Source: Limnobacter litoralis (GTDB taxonomy: Bacteria > Pseudomonadota > Gammaproteobacteria > Burkholderiales > Burkholderiaceae_B). Taken from it: 64,000 nt of DNA. Shown piece by piece: positions 8,606 through 16,006 of the stretch. Numbering within the stretch: position 1 is the stretch's first letter; each line of letters starts with the position of its first letter. Both the position numbers and the translations under genes were made by a program. The notes below the pieces were generated by a model. The model searched no databases. It was not told the origin of the DNA and was given only the letters and a program-made list of their open reading frames with translations. Where the stretch lies: positions 124,001 to 188,000 of the forward strand of contig NZ_BSOJ01000032.1 of assembly GCF_030160455.1 (NCBI RefSeq). Direction: 5' to 3'.

Positions 8606-9064
8606 ATGTTAGTTCGTAAATTGGCCCTCTTTTCCCTTTTGCTCACAGTGACCGGCCTGGTCTATTCACACGGTGATGTCACTCCCCAAGCCGTTGATGT
8701 CTCCACCTTGCCCAAGCTGGGCGACACCATGCTCGACAAGAACCCCTTCGAAGGCAACAAGGAGGCAATTCGGATTGGCGCTTCAGCCTACAATCAGAAC
8801 TGTGCGCGTTGCCATGGCCTGGAAGTGATTAGCGGCGGTATTGCACCTGACCTGCGCAAGCTCAACATGGATTGTGAAGGACTGGCCAACCCGAAGAAAA
8901 AGGCGCAATGCATCGGGGACATGGACGTGTACTTCAGAAATTCCGTGTTGGGCGGCAAGGTGGTGGACGGACGTGTTTACATGCCCTCGTTTGCAGCTGT
9001 GTTCAGTCAAGAAGCCATTTGGGCGATCCGTTCCTACATTGAAACTCGCAAGTACGACGAGTAA
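8606..9064 (+). CDS. pedF: PedF-type cytochrome c550
   Basis: A 152-residue periplasmic cytochrome c. The signal peptide covers about 21 residues (MLVRKLALFSLLLTVTGLVY). The heme motif is CARCH, with a later Met in VYMPSF as likely sixth ligand. Two further cysteines (MDCEGL and AQCIGD) give the four-Cys pattern of the PedF family, which takes electrons from PQQ alcohol dehydrogenases. The ATG at 8606 follows AGGAG by 8 bases; a longer frame upstream would run through the promoter and is rejected. Confidence 0.93.
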   Translation: MLVRKLALFSLLLTVTGLVYSHGDVTPQAVDVSTLPKLGDTMLDKNPFEGNKEAIRIGASAYNQNCARCHGLEVISGGIAPDLRKLNMDCEGLANPKKKAQCIGDMDVYFRNSVLGGKVVDGRVYMPSFAAVFSQEAIWAIRSYIETRKYDE

Positions 9065-9116
9065 GTAGAACGCATGGCACGTGTAGATCCATAAAAAAGA
9101 CCGGAGACCTGGAGCA

Positions 9117-9971
9117 ATGAAGTCAGAAGCAATCAAGTGGATTCAGAAGTTGGGAATGGGTGTGTTGTTGGGTGGGGCCCTTTGCGTGGCCGCCCAAGCC
9201 CAGGAACTGCATGGATGGGAAAAGGTCAAGCACGACGGTGTGCTCAAAGTGGCCTTGTACAACGACCTCGTGCCCTTCTCAGACAAGGGCCAGGGCATTG
9301 ACGCCGACATTGCAACCGCGCTGGCGGACAAGCTGGGCTTGAAGGTAAAGTTCCTGCCATTTCCCGCCGACGAAACCATGAGCGATGATTTGCGCAACAT
9401 GGTCTGGAAGGGGCATTACATGGGATACGGCCCGGGTGATGTCATGATGCACGTGCCCATTGACCCCTTGCTGATGAAGCAGGAAGACAAGGTGCTGTTT
9501 TTTGCCCCCTACGTACATGAAGACATTTATGTCGTTCGCAATAAAAAGGACATACCGGCCCTGGACGACTTTTCACCCTTTGCTGAACACAAAGTGGGCG
9601 CCGAAATGAATTCGATTGGCGGACTTGTGTTGGCGGGGGCGGATCACGGCAAGTACGTTGAAAACCTGCACAATTACAAGACGGCCCGCATGGCCATGGA
9701 AGGTTTGTTGAAAGGCGAAGTGTCCGCCGTGATGGCCACCAAGCCCGAAATTGAATCGGCTTTGTTCAAGCAGCCCAATGCTGGAGACTTTGTGATTTCG
9801 AAGCTCAGCTTCCCGGCACTTCCGCCGAAGGGTTGGGTGTCTGGTTTGGCGGTAAAGGCCACCAACCAGCAATTGGCGATTGAGCTCAGAAAGGCCATGG
9901 ATGAACTTCAACAGAGTGGTGAACTCCAAAAAATATTCGCCAACTATGGAGTGACCTATGACCATCCGTAA
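9117..9971 (+). CDS. Quinoprotein dehydrogenase-associated periplasmic binding protein (MoxJ-like)
   Basis: A 284-residue protein of the type-3 solute-binding fold with signal peptide MKSEAIKWIQKLGMGVLLGG...AQA. It matches the MoxJ/MxaJ-like family found beside PQQ dehydrogenases. In that family the protein is thought to help assembly of the dehydrogenase rather than import a solute. It ends 14 bases inside the next gene, so the two are coupled. Ribosome site GGAG precedes the ATG. Confidence 0.88.
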   Translation: MKSEAIKWIQKLGMGVLLGGALCVAAQAQELHGWEKVKHDGVLKVALYNDLVPFSDKGQGIDADIATALADKLGLKVKFLPFPADETMSDDLRNMVWKGHYMGYGPGDVMMHVPIDPLLMKQEDKVLFFAPYVHEDIYVVRNKKDIPALDDFSPFAEHKVGAEMNSIGGLVLAGADHGKYVENLHNYKTARMAMEGLLKGEVSAVMATKPEIESALFKQPNAGDFVISKLSFPALPPKGWVSGLAVKATNQQLAIELRKAMDELQQSGELQKIFANYGVTYDHP

Positions 9972-10905
9972 AACGACACTTGCCCTGTTTGTTGCACAAC
10001 TCGCCCTGATTGGATCTGCAAACGCCTTTGAGGCGTATGCGTCCAACGAAGGTTCAAGCTCGATCAGTGTCATCGATGGCAAAACCATGTCAGTGGCCGG
10101 CACCATTGCGGTGGAAGGCAAGCCCCGTGGCATCGTGATTTCGAACGACGGAAAAACCGTGTATGTGTCAGAGCAGACCAAAGGTCGATTGCTGGTAATT
10201 GACACTGCCAAACACAAGATCACCAAGGAAATTCCCTTGGGTGAATCTCCCGAGGGTTTGGGTATCAACAAGGATGGCAGCCTGATTGCGGCTGCTGTGG
10301 AGCGCTTGAACAGCGTTTTGGTGGTGAACACGCACACGGGCAAAGTGGTGGCCACCATCAAGACCGAAGGTGAGAACCCAGAACACGCAGAATTCTCTCC
10401 CGATGGCAAATGGATTTACGCCAGCGCTGAAGAAGACCATCGCGTGGACATACTGGATGTGAAAACCGGCAAAGAAGTGAAATCGGTTGAAGTGGGCAAA
10501 CGGCCCCGTGGTATCGGTTTCACGCCTGATGGCAAGCTGGCCTTCATCGGTTGTGAAATGGACAACTCGGTTTATGTGATCGACGTGGCCAGCATGGAAG
10601 TGGTGAAGCGCATACCGGCTGGTCTTCGGGCCAATGGCATTGTGGTCAGCCCCGATGGCAAGTATGTGTACGTCAGCAATGGCGGTGACGCCAACGTGAT
10701 GCAGATCGACGTGGCCAAACTGGCCGTGGTCAACACCTTCCCGGTGGGCAAGCGCCCGTGGAACATGTCGATTGCCGACAATGGCAAATACCTGTTGGTG
10801 GCTTCTGGGCGGTCTGACGAAGTGTCGGTGGTTGATCTGGAGAAGGGCAAGGCCTTGCCGCCCGTGCCTGTTGGGCAGCGGCCCTGGGGTGTGGTGGCGC
10901 ATTGA
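9958..10905 (+). CDS. PQQ-associated YVTN beta-propeller protein
   Basis: A 315-residue secreted beta-propeller. Signal peptide MTIRKTTLALFVAQLALIGSANA. Repeats of about 42 residues follow the pattern GxRPRGI-x-PDGK-xYVSN-x-VxVID, for example KPRGIVISNDGKTVYVSE and RANGIVVSPDGKYVYVSN. This type is tied to PQQ-dependent catabolism clusters; its biochemical job is unknown. It is the third gene of the pedF operon. Confidence 0.9.
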   Translation: MTIRKTTLALFVAQLALIGSANAFEAYASNEGSSSISVIDGKTMSVAGTIAVEGKPRGIVISNDGKTVYVSEQTKGRLLVIDTAKHKITKEIPLGESPEGLGINKDGSLIAAAVERLNSVLVVNTHTGKVVATIKTEGENPEHAEFSPDGKWIYASAEEDHRVDILDVKTGKEVKSVEVGKRPRGIGFTPDGKLAFIGCEMDNSVYVIDVASMEVVKRIPAGLRANGIVVSPDGKYVYVSNGGDANVMQIDVAKLAVVNTFPVGKRPWNMSIADNGKYLLVASGRSDEVSVVDLEKGKALPPVPVGQRPWGVVAH

Positions 10906-10992
10906 TCGGCTTGGGTTGAGTTGCTTAGTCGGCTATTACAGGCGTGCATGTCACTTGCGCTTGGCTTGCCCGAAAAAACGCTGATCAGAACC

Positions 10993-11065
10993 CTGGCTTT
11001 GGAAGCCCGAGCGACAACTCGTGGCTTTGCAAGCCACTCAAACATGTCGCAGGTCGGGCCTATTC
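10993..11065 (+). repeat. Structured repeat A, copy 1
   Basis: A left flank (10993-11021) and right flank (11042-11059) match copy 2 in inverted orientation at 28 of 29 and 18 of 18 positions. Between the flanks is a perfect hairpin, GTGGCTT-TGC-AAGCCAC (11021-11037). The flanks themselves can pair: GCCCGAGCGACA with TGTCGC-agg-TCGGGC. The element therefore folds as an outer stem enclosing an inner hairpin. Confidence 0.8.
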
Positions 11066-11169
11066 CAAAGCTGCAGGCCCTGACCAGCCGGGCAACCCTG
11101 AATCGCGCTGCGTGACACACCCACCCGCAAAGCCTGACATTGCGGAACCTCGACGAAGCGATCCAGACC

Positions 11170-11217
11170 GACCTGCTGACCTGCTGACCTGCTGACCTGC
11201 TGACCTGCTGACTTGCT
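11170..11217 (+). repeat. Tandem 8-bp repeat GACCTGCT x6
   Basis: Five perfect copies of GACCTGCT (11170-11209) and one variant GACTTGCT (11210-11217). It lies within the repeat-rich spacer. Such octamer arrays are prone to slippage. Confidence 0.95.
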
Positions 11218-11269
11218 CAGCTTTACCCTCGCTACACTGTTCACTAACTTTGACCGAAGCCTCGGTCTG

Positions 11270-11317
11270 CCCCAAGCGCACTGCCCGGTCTGTCGAAGCC
11301 CGATTCAAGAATTGCCC
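11270..11317 (-). repeat. Repeat B, diverged inverted copy
   Basis: The reverse complement resembles the core of the two direct copies at 11411-11471 and 11488-11548: GGGCAATTC, then GGGC, GACAGACtGGGC and GGTGCGCTTGG with scattered differences. It is less well conserved than the direct pair. Confidence 0.6.
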
Positions 11318-11341
11318 CACTTGTGTTGACTCGCAGCCTTG

Positions 11342-11416
11342 GAATATGCCCGACCTGCGACATGTCTGAGCCCCGGCTTTACCGGGGCGAGTTGTCGCTC
11401 GGGCTTCCAAGGCCAG
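11342..11416 (-). repeat. Structured repeat A, copy 2 (inverted)
   Basis: Inverted partner of 10993-11065. The flanks are almost identical, but the inner hairpin is a different sequence, CCCCGG-CTTTA-CCGGGG (11371-11386). Sequence changed while pairing was kept, which points to selection on structure. Confidence 0.8.
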
Positions 11417-11471
11417 AGGCAATTACAAGTTGAATGGGCAATTCAAGGGCGAGACAGACTGGGCGGTGCGC
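11411..11471 (+). repeat. Repeat B, direct copy 1
   Basis: 61 bases beginning GGCCAGAGGCAATTA and ending GGGCGGTGCGC. It matches copy 2 at 56 of 61 positions, with a 77-base period, and abuts structured repeat A copy 2. Confidence 0.9.
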
Positions 11472-11487
11472 TTGGAACAAGCACCCA

Positions 11488-11548
11488 GGCCAGAGGCAAT
11501 TAAAAGTTCTATGGACAATTCAAGGGCAAGACAGACTGGGCGGTGCGC
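11488..11548 (+). repeat. Repeat B, direct copy 2
   Basis: Second 61-base direct copy. A short third fragment, AGGGCAAGACAG-c-CTGGGC, follows at 11554-11572. Confidence 0.9.
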
Positions 11549-11602
11549 GGAGGAGGGCAAGACAGCCTGGGCTGGAGGCAACGATGTTCGCCTTGCAACA
11601 CC

Positions 11603-11619
11603 TGTGTCATTTTGGAACA
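11603..11619 (+). promoter_or_regulatory. Palindromic upstream activator site, aor operon
   Basis: TGTGTCATTTTGGAACA fits TGTNNCAWWWTGNNACA and lies 79 bases upstream of the aor -24 element. It links the aldehyde oxidoreductase operon to the control pattern of pqqA and pedF. Confidence 0.55.
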
Positions 11620-11698
11620 GTTGCGTCACACCATCCATGTCGAAAACCGGAAGTTATGCAAACAGTTGCCGAATGGAGCAGTTGATGGGTCTTTTAGT

Positions 11699-11713
11699 TG
11701 GCAGGGTTATTGC
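11699..11713 (+). promoter_or_regulatory. Probable sigma54 promoter of the aor operon
   Basis: TGGCAGGGTTATTGC keeps the invariant GG and GC with correct spacing and deviates from TGGCAC at one base. Predicted start near 11725, about 53 bases before aorA. Confidence 0.72.
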
Positions 11714-11777
11714 ATAGAGCCTCTTGAAGCAGTTTGAACAAGAAAAACTGACAACTTAAAAAGGATGAGGTATCGGG

Positions 11778-12251
11778 ATGCAAAAATCTCTTCAAATCAA
11801 TCCAGACAAGTGCACGGGCTGCCTGCAATGCGAAATGGCATGTAGCTACGAGAACTATCAGGTGTTCAACACCTCGTTGTCGCGGATCAAGGTTTTCGAT
11901 TTTCACCACACGGGCAAGAAAGTGCCCTACACCTGCACGCAGTGTGACGAGGCTTGGTGTCTGCACGCCTGTCCGGTTGAGGCGATCACCATGGACAAGC
12001 TCAGTGGTGTGAAGGTGGTGTCGGAAGACACTTGTGTGGGTTGCAAGGTTTGTACGATTGCCTGCCCCTTTGGCACGGTCAACTACGTGCAGGAAACCGG
12101 CAAGGTTCAGAAGTGTGACCTGTGCGGCGGTGAGCCCGCCTGTGCCGAGGCCTGCCCAACCGGCGCGATTACTTTTGTAGACGCCAACTGGACAGGTTTG
12201 GACAAGATGAAGCAGTGGGCTGAAAAGCTGAGTAACCAGACACACGCCTGA
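11778..12251 (+). CDS. aorA: AorA, polyferredoxin subunit of aldehyde oxidoreductase
   Basis: A 157-residue ferredoxin-like electron-transfer protein. Sixteen cysteines form four [4Fe-4S] sets: CTGCLQCEMAC, CTQCDEAWCLHACP, CVGCKVCTIACP and CDLCGGEPACAEACP. It has no signal peptide, so it is cytoplasmic. In the Aromatoleum-type enzyme such a subunit carries electrons between the tungsten subunit and the FAD subunit. First gene of the operon; aorB follows after 28 bases. AGGATGAGG precedes the ATG. Confidence 0.92.
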   Translation: MQKSLQINPDKCTGCLQCEMACSYENYQVFNTSLSRIKVFDFHHTGKKVPYTCTQCDEAWCLHACPVEAITMDKLSGVKVVSEDTCVGCKVCTIACPFGTVNYVQETGKVQKCDLCGGEPACAEACPTGAITFVDANWTGLDKMKQWAEKLSNQTHA

Positions 12252-12279
12252 CCACACGAACAGAATTGGGAGAAGCAAC

Positions 12280-14127
12280 ATGGCATGGACCGGAAAATTG
12301 CTGCGGGTCAACCTGACGGAAGGCACCTGCAAAAGTGAAGATTTGAAGATGGAATGGGCCCGGAATTATTTGGGTCAACGTGGCCTGGCCACCAAGTATT
12401 TTGTGGAAGAAGTGGACGCGAAGGTGGACCCACTGTCGCCTGAAAACAAGTTGATGTTTGCCACAGGGCCCTTGACTGGCACCATGGCCTCCACCGGTGG
12501 CCGTTATTCTGTGATCACCAAGGGCCCATTGACGGGTGCAATTGCCTGTTCAAATTCGGGTGGTTACTGGGGTGCAGAATTGAAAATGGCCGGTTGGGAC
12601 ATGGTCATTCTGGAGGGCAAGTCGCCCAAGCCTGTGTACCTGTACATTGAAAATGATGTGCCCAAGCTGTTGGATGCATCAGATCTGTGGGGCAAGAGTG
12701 TTTGGGAAACCGAGCCTGCGCTGAAGACCCGTCATCAAGACCCTTTGATCCGTGTGACATCGATTGGTCGCGCCGGTGAAAACCAGGTGCTTTACGCAGC
12801 CATCGTGAACGATTTGCACCGGGCTGCAGGACGTTCTGGCGTGGGTGCCGTCATGGGCTCCAAAAACCTGAAGGCGATTGCCGTGCGTGGCACCAAGGGT
12901 GTGGGCAATATCCACAATCCCAAAGAGTTCATGAAGGTTACCTTTGAGAAGAAGAAAATTCTGGCCGAAAACGCAGTGACAGGACAGGGCTTGCCAACCT
13001 ATGGCACCCAGGTGTTGATGAACGTGATCAACGAGATGGGTGCAATGCCCACCAACAACCACCGCGAGGTGCAGTTTGATGGCGCGAAGGACATTTCTGG
13101 CGAAAAGATGCACGAGAAGCGTCCGACCGATGGCAAAGCCAATTTGGTGACCAATCAGGCGTGCTTTGGATGCACCATCGCGTGTGGCCGCATTTCAAAG
13201 ATCGACGAAACGCACTTCACCGTGGAAAACAAACCCCAATACTGGGGTGCGTCTGGCGGACTTGAATATGAAGCCGCATGGGCGTTGGGATCTTCCAATG
13301 GCGTCAGTGACCTTGAGGCGCTGACCTATGTCAACTTCCTGTGCAATGAACACGGCATCGACCCAATCTCCTTCGGGGCTACGGTGTCTGCAGTCATGGA
13401 GTTGTACGAAATGGGTGTGTTGACCGAGCAGCAAATCGGTGTGAAGGCACCCTTCGGTTCTGCCGAGGCATTGACCAAACTGGCTGAATGGACGTGCAAT
13501 GGCGAAGGTTTTGGCAAAGACGTTGGCTTGGGTTCCAAGCGATTGACGGCCAAATATGGTCATCCAGAGCTGTCCATGAGCGTGAAGGGCCAGGAATTTC
13601 CGGCTTACGATTCACGCGGCATTCAGGGCATGGGTTTGGCGTATGCCACCTCCAACCGGGGCGCCTGCCACCTGCGCGGCTACACGGTGGCCTCCGAGGT
13701 GCTGGGTATTCCCGTGAAGACAGATCCTTTGACCACCGATGGCAAGCCCGAGTTGGTGAAGGCCTTCCAGGACGCCACTGCGGTGTTTGACTCTGCCGGT
13801 ATTTGTGTGTTCACCAGTTTTGCCTGGACCTTGGCGGATGTACAGCCACAGGTTGCAGCCGCTTGTGGTGACGAGTTCGACATGGACAACCTGGGTGTGA
13901 TTGGCGAGCGGATCTGGAACCTGGAGCGTCAGTTCAACCTCAATGCCGGCTTCACGAAAGCCGACGATGACTTGCCTGCGCGTCTGAAAAAAGACGCAGC
14001 CAAGGTAGGACCCGCCAAGGGCTTGGTCAGTGGTGTTGAAAAGATGCTGCCTGAGTATTATGAGTTGCGCGGCTGGGATGCTGAAGGCCGACCACGCAAG
14101 GAAACCCTGGAGAAATTGGGCCTATGA
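12280..14127 (+). CDS. aorB: AorB, tungsten-type aldehyde:ferredoxin oxidoreductase
   Basis: A 615-residue member of the AOR family, oxidising aldehydes to carboxylic acids at a bis-pyranopterin tungsten (possibly molybdenum) centre. The [4Fe-4S] ligands are ACFGCTIACG (Cys near 295, 298, 302) and a distal Cys in DSAGIC (near 509). The N-terminal pterin-binding part shows TGPLTGTMASTGGRY and the later SNRGACHLRGY. Length fits the family (about 605-620). The start ATG is preceded by GGGAGAAGCAAC. Its stop overlaps aorC by ATGA. Tungsten rather than molybdenum is inferred from the family and from the tup genes at 34 kb. Confidence 0.95.
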   Translation: MAWTGKLLRVNLTEGTCKSEDLKMEWARNYLGQRGLATKYFVEEVDAKVDPLSPENKLMFATGPLTGTMASTGGRYSVITKGPLTGAIACSNSGGYWGAELKMAGWDMVILEGKSPKPVYLYIENDVPKLLDASDLWGKSVWETEPALKTRHQDPLIRVTSIGRAGENQVLYAAIVNDLHRAAGRSGVGAVMGSKNLKAIAVRGTKGVGNIHNPKEFMKVTFEKKKILAENAVTGQGLPTYGTQVLMNVINEMGAMPTNNHREVQFDGAKDISGEKMHEKRPTDGKANLVTNQACFGCTIACGRISKIDETHFTVENKPQYWGASGGLEYEAAWALGSSNGVSDLEALTYVNFLCNEHGIDPISFGATVSAVMELYEMGVLTEQQIGVKAPFGSAEALTKLAEWTCNGEGFGKDVGLGSKRLTAKYGHPELSMSVKGQEFPAYDSRGIQGMGLAYATSNRGACHLRGYTVASEVLGIPVKTDPLTTDGKPELVKAFQDATAVFDSAGICVFTSFAWTLADVQPQVAAACGDEFDMDNLGVIGERIWNLERQFNLNAGFTKADDDLPARLKKDAAKVGPAKGLVSGVEKMLPEYYELRGWDAEGRPRKETLEKLGL

Positions 14128-15473
14128 CAACGCGGCACGTTATTTTAGGTAACGGGCCGGCGGGTGTGGTCGCTGCGGAGCAAATCAGAAAGCAGCGACC
14201 CCACGATTCAATCGTGATGGTGGGGGCCGAACCTGAGCCCCCGTATTCCCGCATGGCCATTCCTTACCTGTTGATCGGCAAGGTGGGTGAAAAAGGCACC
14301 TATCTGCGCAAAGACCCCGACCATTTCAAGCGACAGAATATTCTGGAAGTGCAGGCCAGGGCCACCCGTCTTGACACCAAAGGCAAGGTGGTTCACCTGG
14401 ACAATGGGCAGCAGTTGCCTTACGACAAGTTGTTGATTGCAACGGGTGCTCGGCCCATTTCGCCACCCATCCCAGGTGTGAATTTGCCGGGCGTGTACCC
14501 CTGCTGGACGCTTGAAAACGCGCGTCAAATCATCGAGTTGGCCAAGCCAGGTTCGCGCGTTCTGCAAATGGGTGCGGGTTTTATCGGCTGCATCATTATG
14601 GAAGCATTGGCCTTGCGGGGCGTGAAGCTGACGGTGGTCGAAATGGGCAACCGCATGGTGCCCCGCATGATGACGGAAGGCGCGGGCAGCATGATTCGCG
14701 ACTGGTGCATTGCCAAGGGTGTGAACGTGCATTGTTCCACCAAGGTTGAAGCCATTGAGCAGGGCGGCAAGCCCGCTGGTTTGATGGGCAAAATCGGTGC
14801 GGCACTGGGCATGGGTGGTGGGCAATCTTCCGGTGCCCCTTTGCTGGCCAAGCTCAGCAATGGTGAAACGCTGGAGTGTGATTTGATCATTTCAGCCACG
14901 GGTGTGAAGCCGAATCTGGATTTTCTGGAAGGTTCAGGCCTGGAAGTGGATCAGGGCTTGCTGGTCGACGATCACATGCAGACCAATGTGCCCGATGTGT
15001 TTGCCGCGGGTGATGTGGCGCAAGTGCGCGACTTTTCCACTGGCCAGAAAACGGTCAACATGATTCAACCGGCTGCCGCAGATGACGCGCGCATTGCCGC
15101 TCAGAACATGATGGGCCTGGGGACCGAGACTCAAGGCAGCCTGGCCATGAACGTGCTGGACACGCTTGGCTTGATTGCGGCGTCTTTTGGTCAATGGTGG
15201 GGTTCTGACACGGGCCAGAGCGTTGAGCTGGTTCGCAAGGAATCGTTCAATTACTTGCGACTCGAATTTGAAGGAGATGTGCTGATCGGTGCGACAAGCT
15301 TGGGCCTGACCGACCACGTGGGCGTATTGCGTGGCCTGATTCAGGGCAAAATCAGGCTGGGCGAGTGGAAAGACATTCTGCTCGAAGACCCAACCCGATT
15401 AATGGAAGCCTATCTGGCTTGCGCACAGTCACAAAGCACATGGAAATTACCTTCAAACTCTTTGCAACACTGA
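14124..15473 (+). CDS. aorC: AorC, FAD/NAD-binding subunit of aldehyde oxidoreductase
   Basis: A 449-residue pyridine nucleotide-disulfide oxidoreductase-type flavoprotein. FAD Rossmann motif GNGPAG (about residues 8-13), a second dinucleotide fold VLQMGAGFIG (about 149-158) and the FAD closing motif VFAAGDVAQ. It would pass electrons between the ferredoxin subunit and NAD+, as in the Aromatoleum aromaticum AorABC complex. It lacks the redox-active CxxxxC of disulfide reductases. The aorD start lies inside its last 34 bases. Confidence 0.9.
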   Translation: MTTRHVILGNGPAGVVAAEQIRKQRPHDSIVMVGAEPEPPYSRMAIPYLLIGKVGEKGTYLRKDPDHFKRQNILEVQARATRLDTKGKVVHLDNGQQLPYDKLLIATGARPISPPIPGVNLPGVYPCWTLENARQIIELAKPGSRVLQMGAGFIGCIIMEALALRGVKLTVVEMGNRMVPRMMTEGAGSMIRDWCIAKGVNVHCSTKVEAIEQGGKPAGLMGKIGAALGMGGGQSSGAPLLAKLSNGETLECDLIISATGVKPNLDFLEGSGLEVDQGLLVDDHMQTNVPDVFAAGDVAQVRDFSTGQKTVNMIQPAAADDARIAAQNMMGLGTETQGSLAMNVLDTLGLIAASFGQWWGSDTGQSVELVRKESFNYLRLEFEGDVLIGATSLGLTDHVGVLRGLIQGKIRLGEWKDILLEDPTRLMEAYLACAQSQSTWKLPSNSLQH

Positions 15474-15691
15474 CTGACTATCTGCCGCCGAATCGCAAAG
15501 ACAACGCGGTTCGGCTGACAGTCAATGAGGGCAGCAGCGTTCAATCTGTCATCGAACAGTTCAATCTGCCAGAAAAGCTGACGCACCTGGTACTGGTCAA
15601 TGGGGTCTACGTGGGCCCTGCGGATCGGGCAGGGCGGGTGTTGGTGGCTGATGATGTGCTGGCCATTTGGCCGCCAATCGCTGGAGGTTGA
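15440..15691 (+). CDS. aorD: AorD, MoaD/ThiS-like sulfur carrier
   Basis: An 83-residue ubiquitin-fold sulfur carrier ending in PPIAGG; the terminal Gly-Gly is the thiocarboxylate site used to put dithiolene sulfur into molybdopterin. I chose ATG 15440 (MEITFKLFATLTDY); a frame 25 residues longer would lie wholly in aorC. A dedicated MoaD copy is typical of tungsten AOR operons. Confidence 0.9.
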   Translation: MEITFKLFATLTDYLPPNRKDNAVRLTVNEGSSVQSVIEQFNLPEKLTHLVLVNGVYVGPADRAGRVLVADDVLAIWPPIAGG

Positions 15692-16006
15692 GTGTCGATG
15701 CCTGACTCTGCATTCAAATGCATCAGCCTGCGTGACATGGCCTGCACGGAACGGGAGTTGTTGCGCTGGCTGGGTGTAATGGAAACCCTGTTTGAACCGG
15801 CAGGGCGTGAAGCCGCTGTTTGGTCATTCAAGCTGAATGGAGGTCATGCGCGCATCGCCTGGTCACCCTTGCCTGATCGGGTGATCGCATTGGTTCGGCT
15901 CAAAAGGCTTGAAGTTCGTCTGGAGTGTGAACAATCGGTGCCGGATGACGAGGCGCGCCGGTTTGTGTTTGAGTTTGACCGCCACACGCAAAGGGGCGGC
16001 GGTTAA
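15692..16006 (+). CDS. Hypothetical protein, last gene of the aor operon
   Basis: A 104-residue soluble protein I do not recognise. It may start at GTG 15692 or at ATG 15698 (MPDSAFKCISL); GGAGG at 15683-15687 suits either. It has the pattern WSFKLNGGHARIAWSPLPDRVIALVRL, suggesting a small alpha/beta fold. It overlaps no other gene on its strand, follows the aorD stop directly and ends convergently against eptA with overlapping stops. A role in assembly of the aldehyde oxidoreductase is a guess from position. Confidence 0.7.
   Translation: MSMPDSAFKCISLRDMACTERELLRWLGVMETLFEPAGREAAVWSFKLNGGHARIAWSPLPDRVIALVRLKRLEVRLECEQSVPDDEARRFVFEFDRHTQRGGG

Larger units (their letters stand above)
10906..11598. 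other. Repeat-rich non-coding spacer
   Basis: No convincing gene is present between the propeller gene and the aor promoter region. The spacer is filled with inverted and direct repeats (entered separately) and shows no good start signals; all open frames here are short and read through repeats on both strands. Confidence 0.7.

Noticed and set aside
9066-9086. TGGCAC word between pedF and the binding-protein gene
   Set aside because: The -12 half does not match (GTGTA then GATC), so it is not a sigma54 promoter.
10993-11416. Possible integron attC site
   Set aside because: The folded shape is suggestive, but the conserved core sites GTTRRRY and RYYYAAC are not in place and no cassette-like single genes or integrase are present.
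11060-11422. Short frames on both strands in the repeat spacer before aorA
   Set aside because: They translate the tandem octamer and inverted repeats (for example runs of Gln-Val-Ser-Arg-Ser) and lack start signals.
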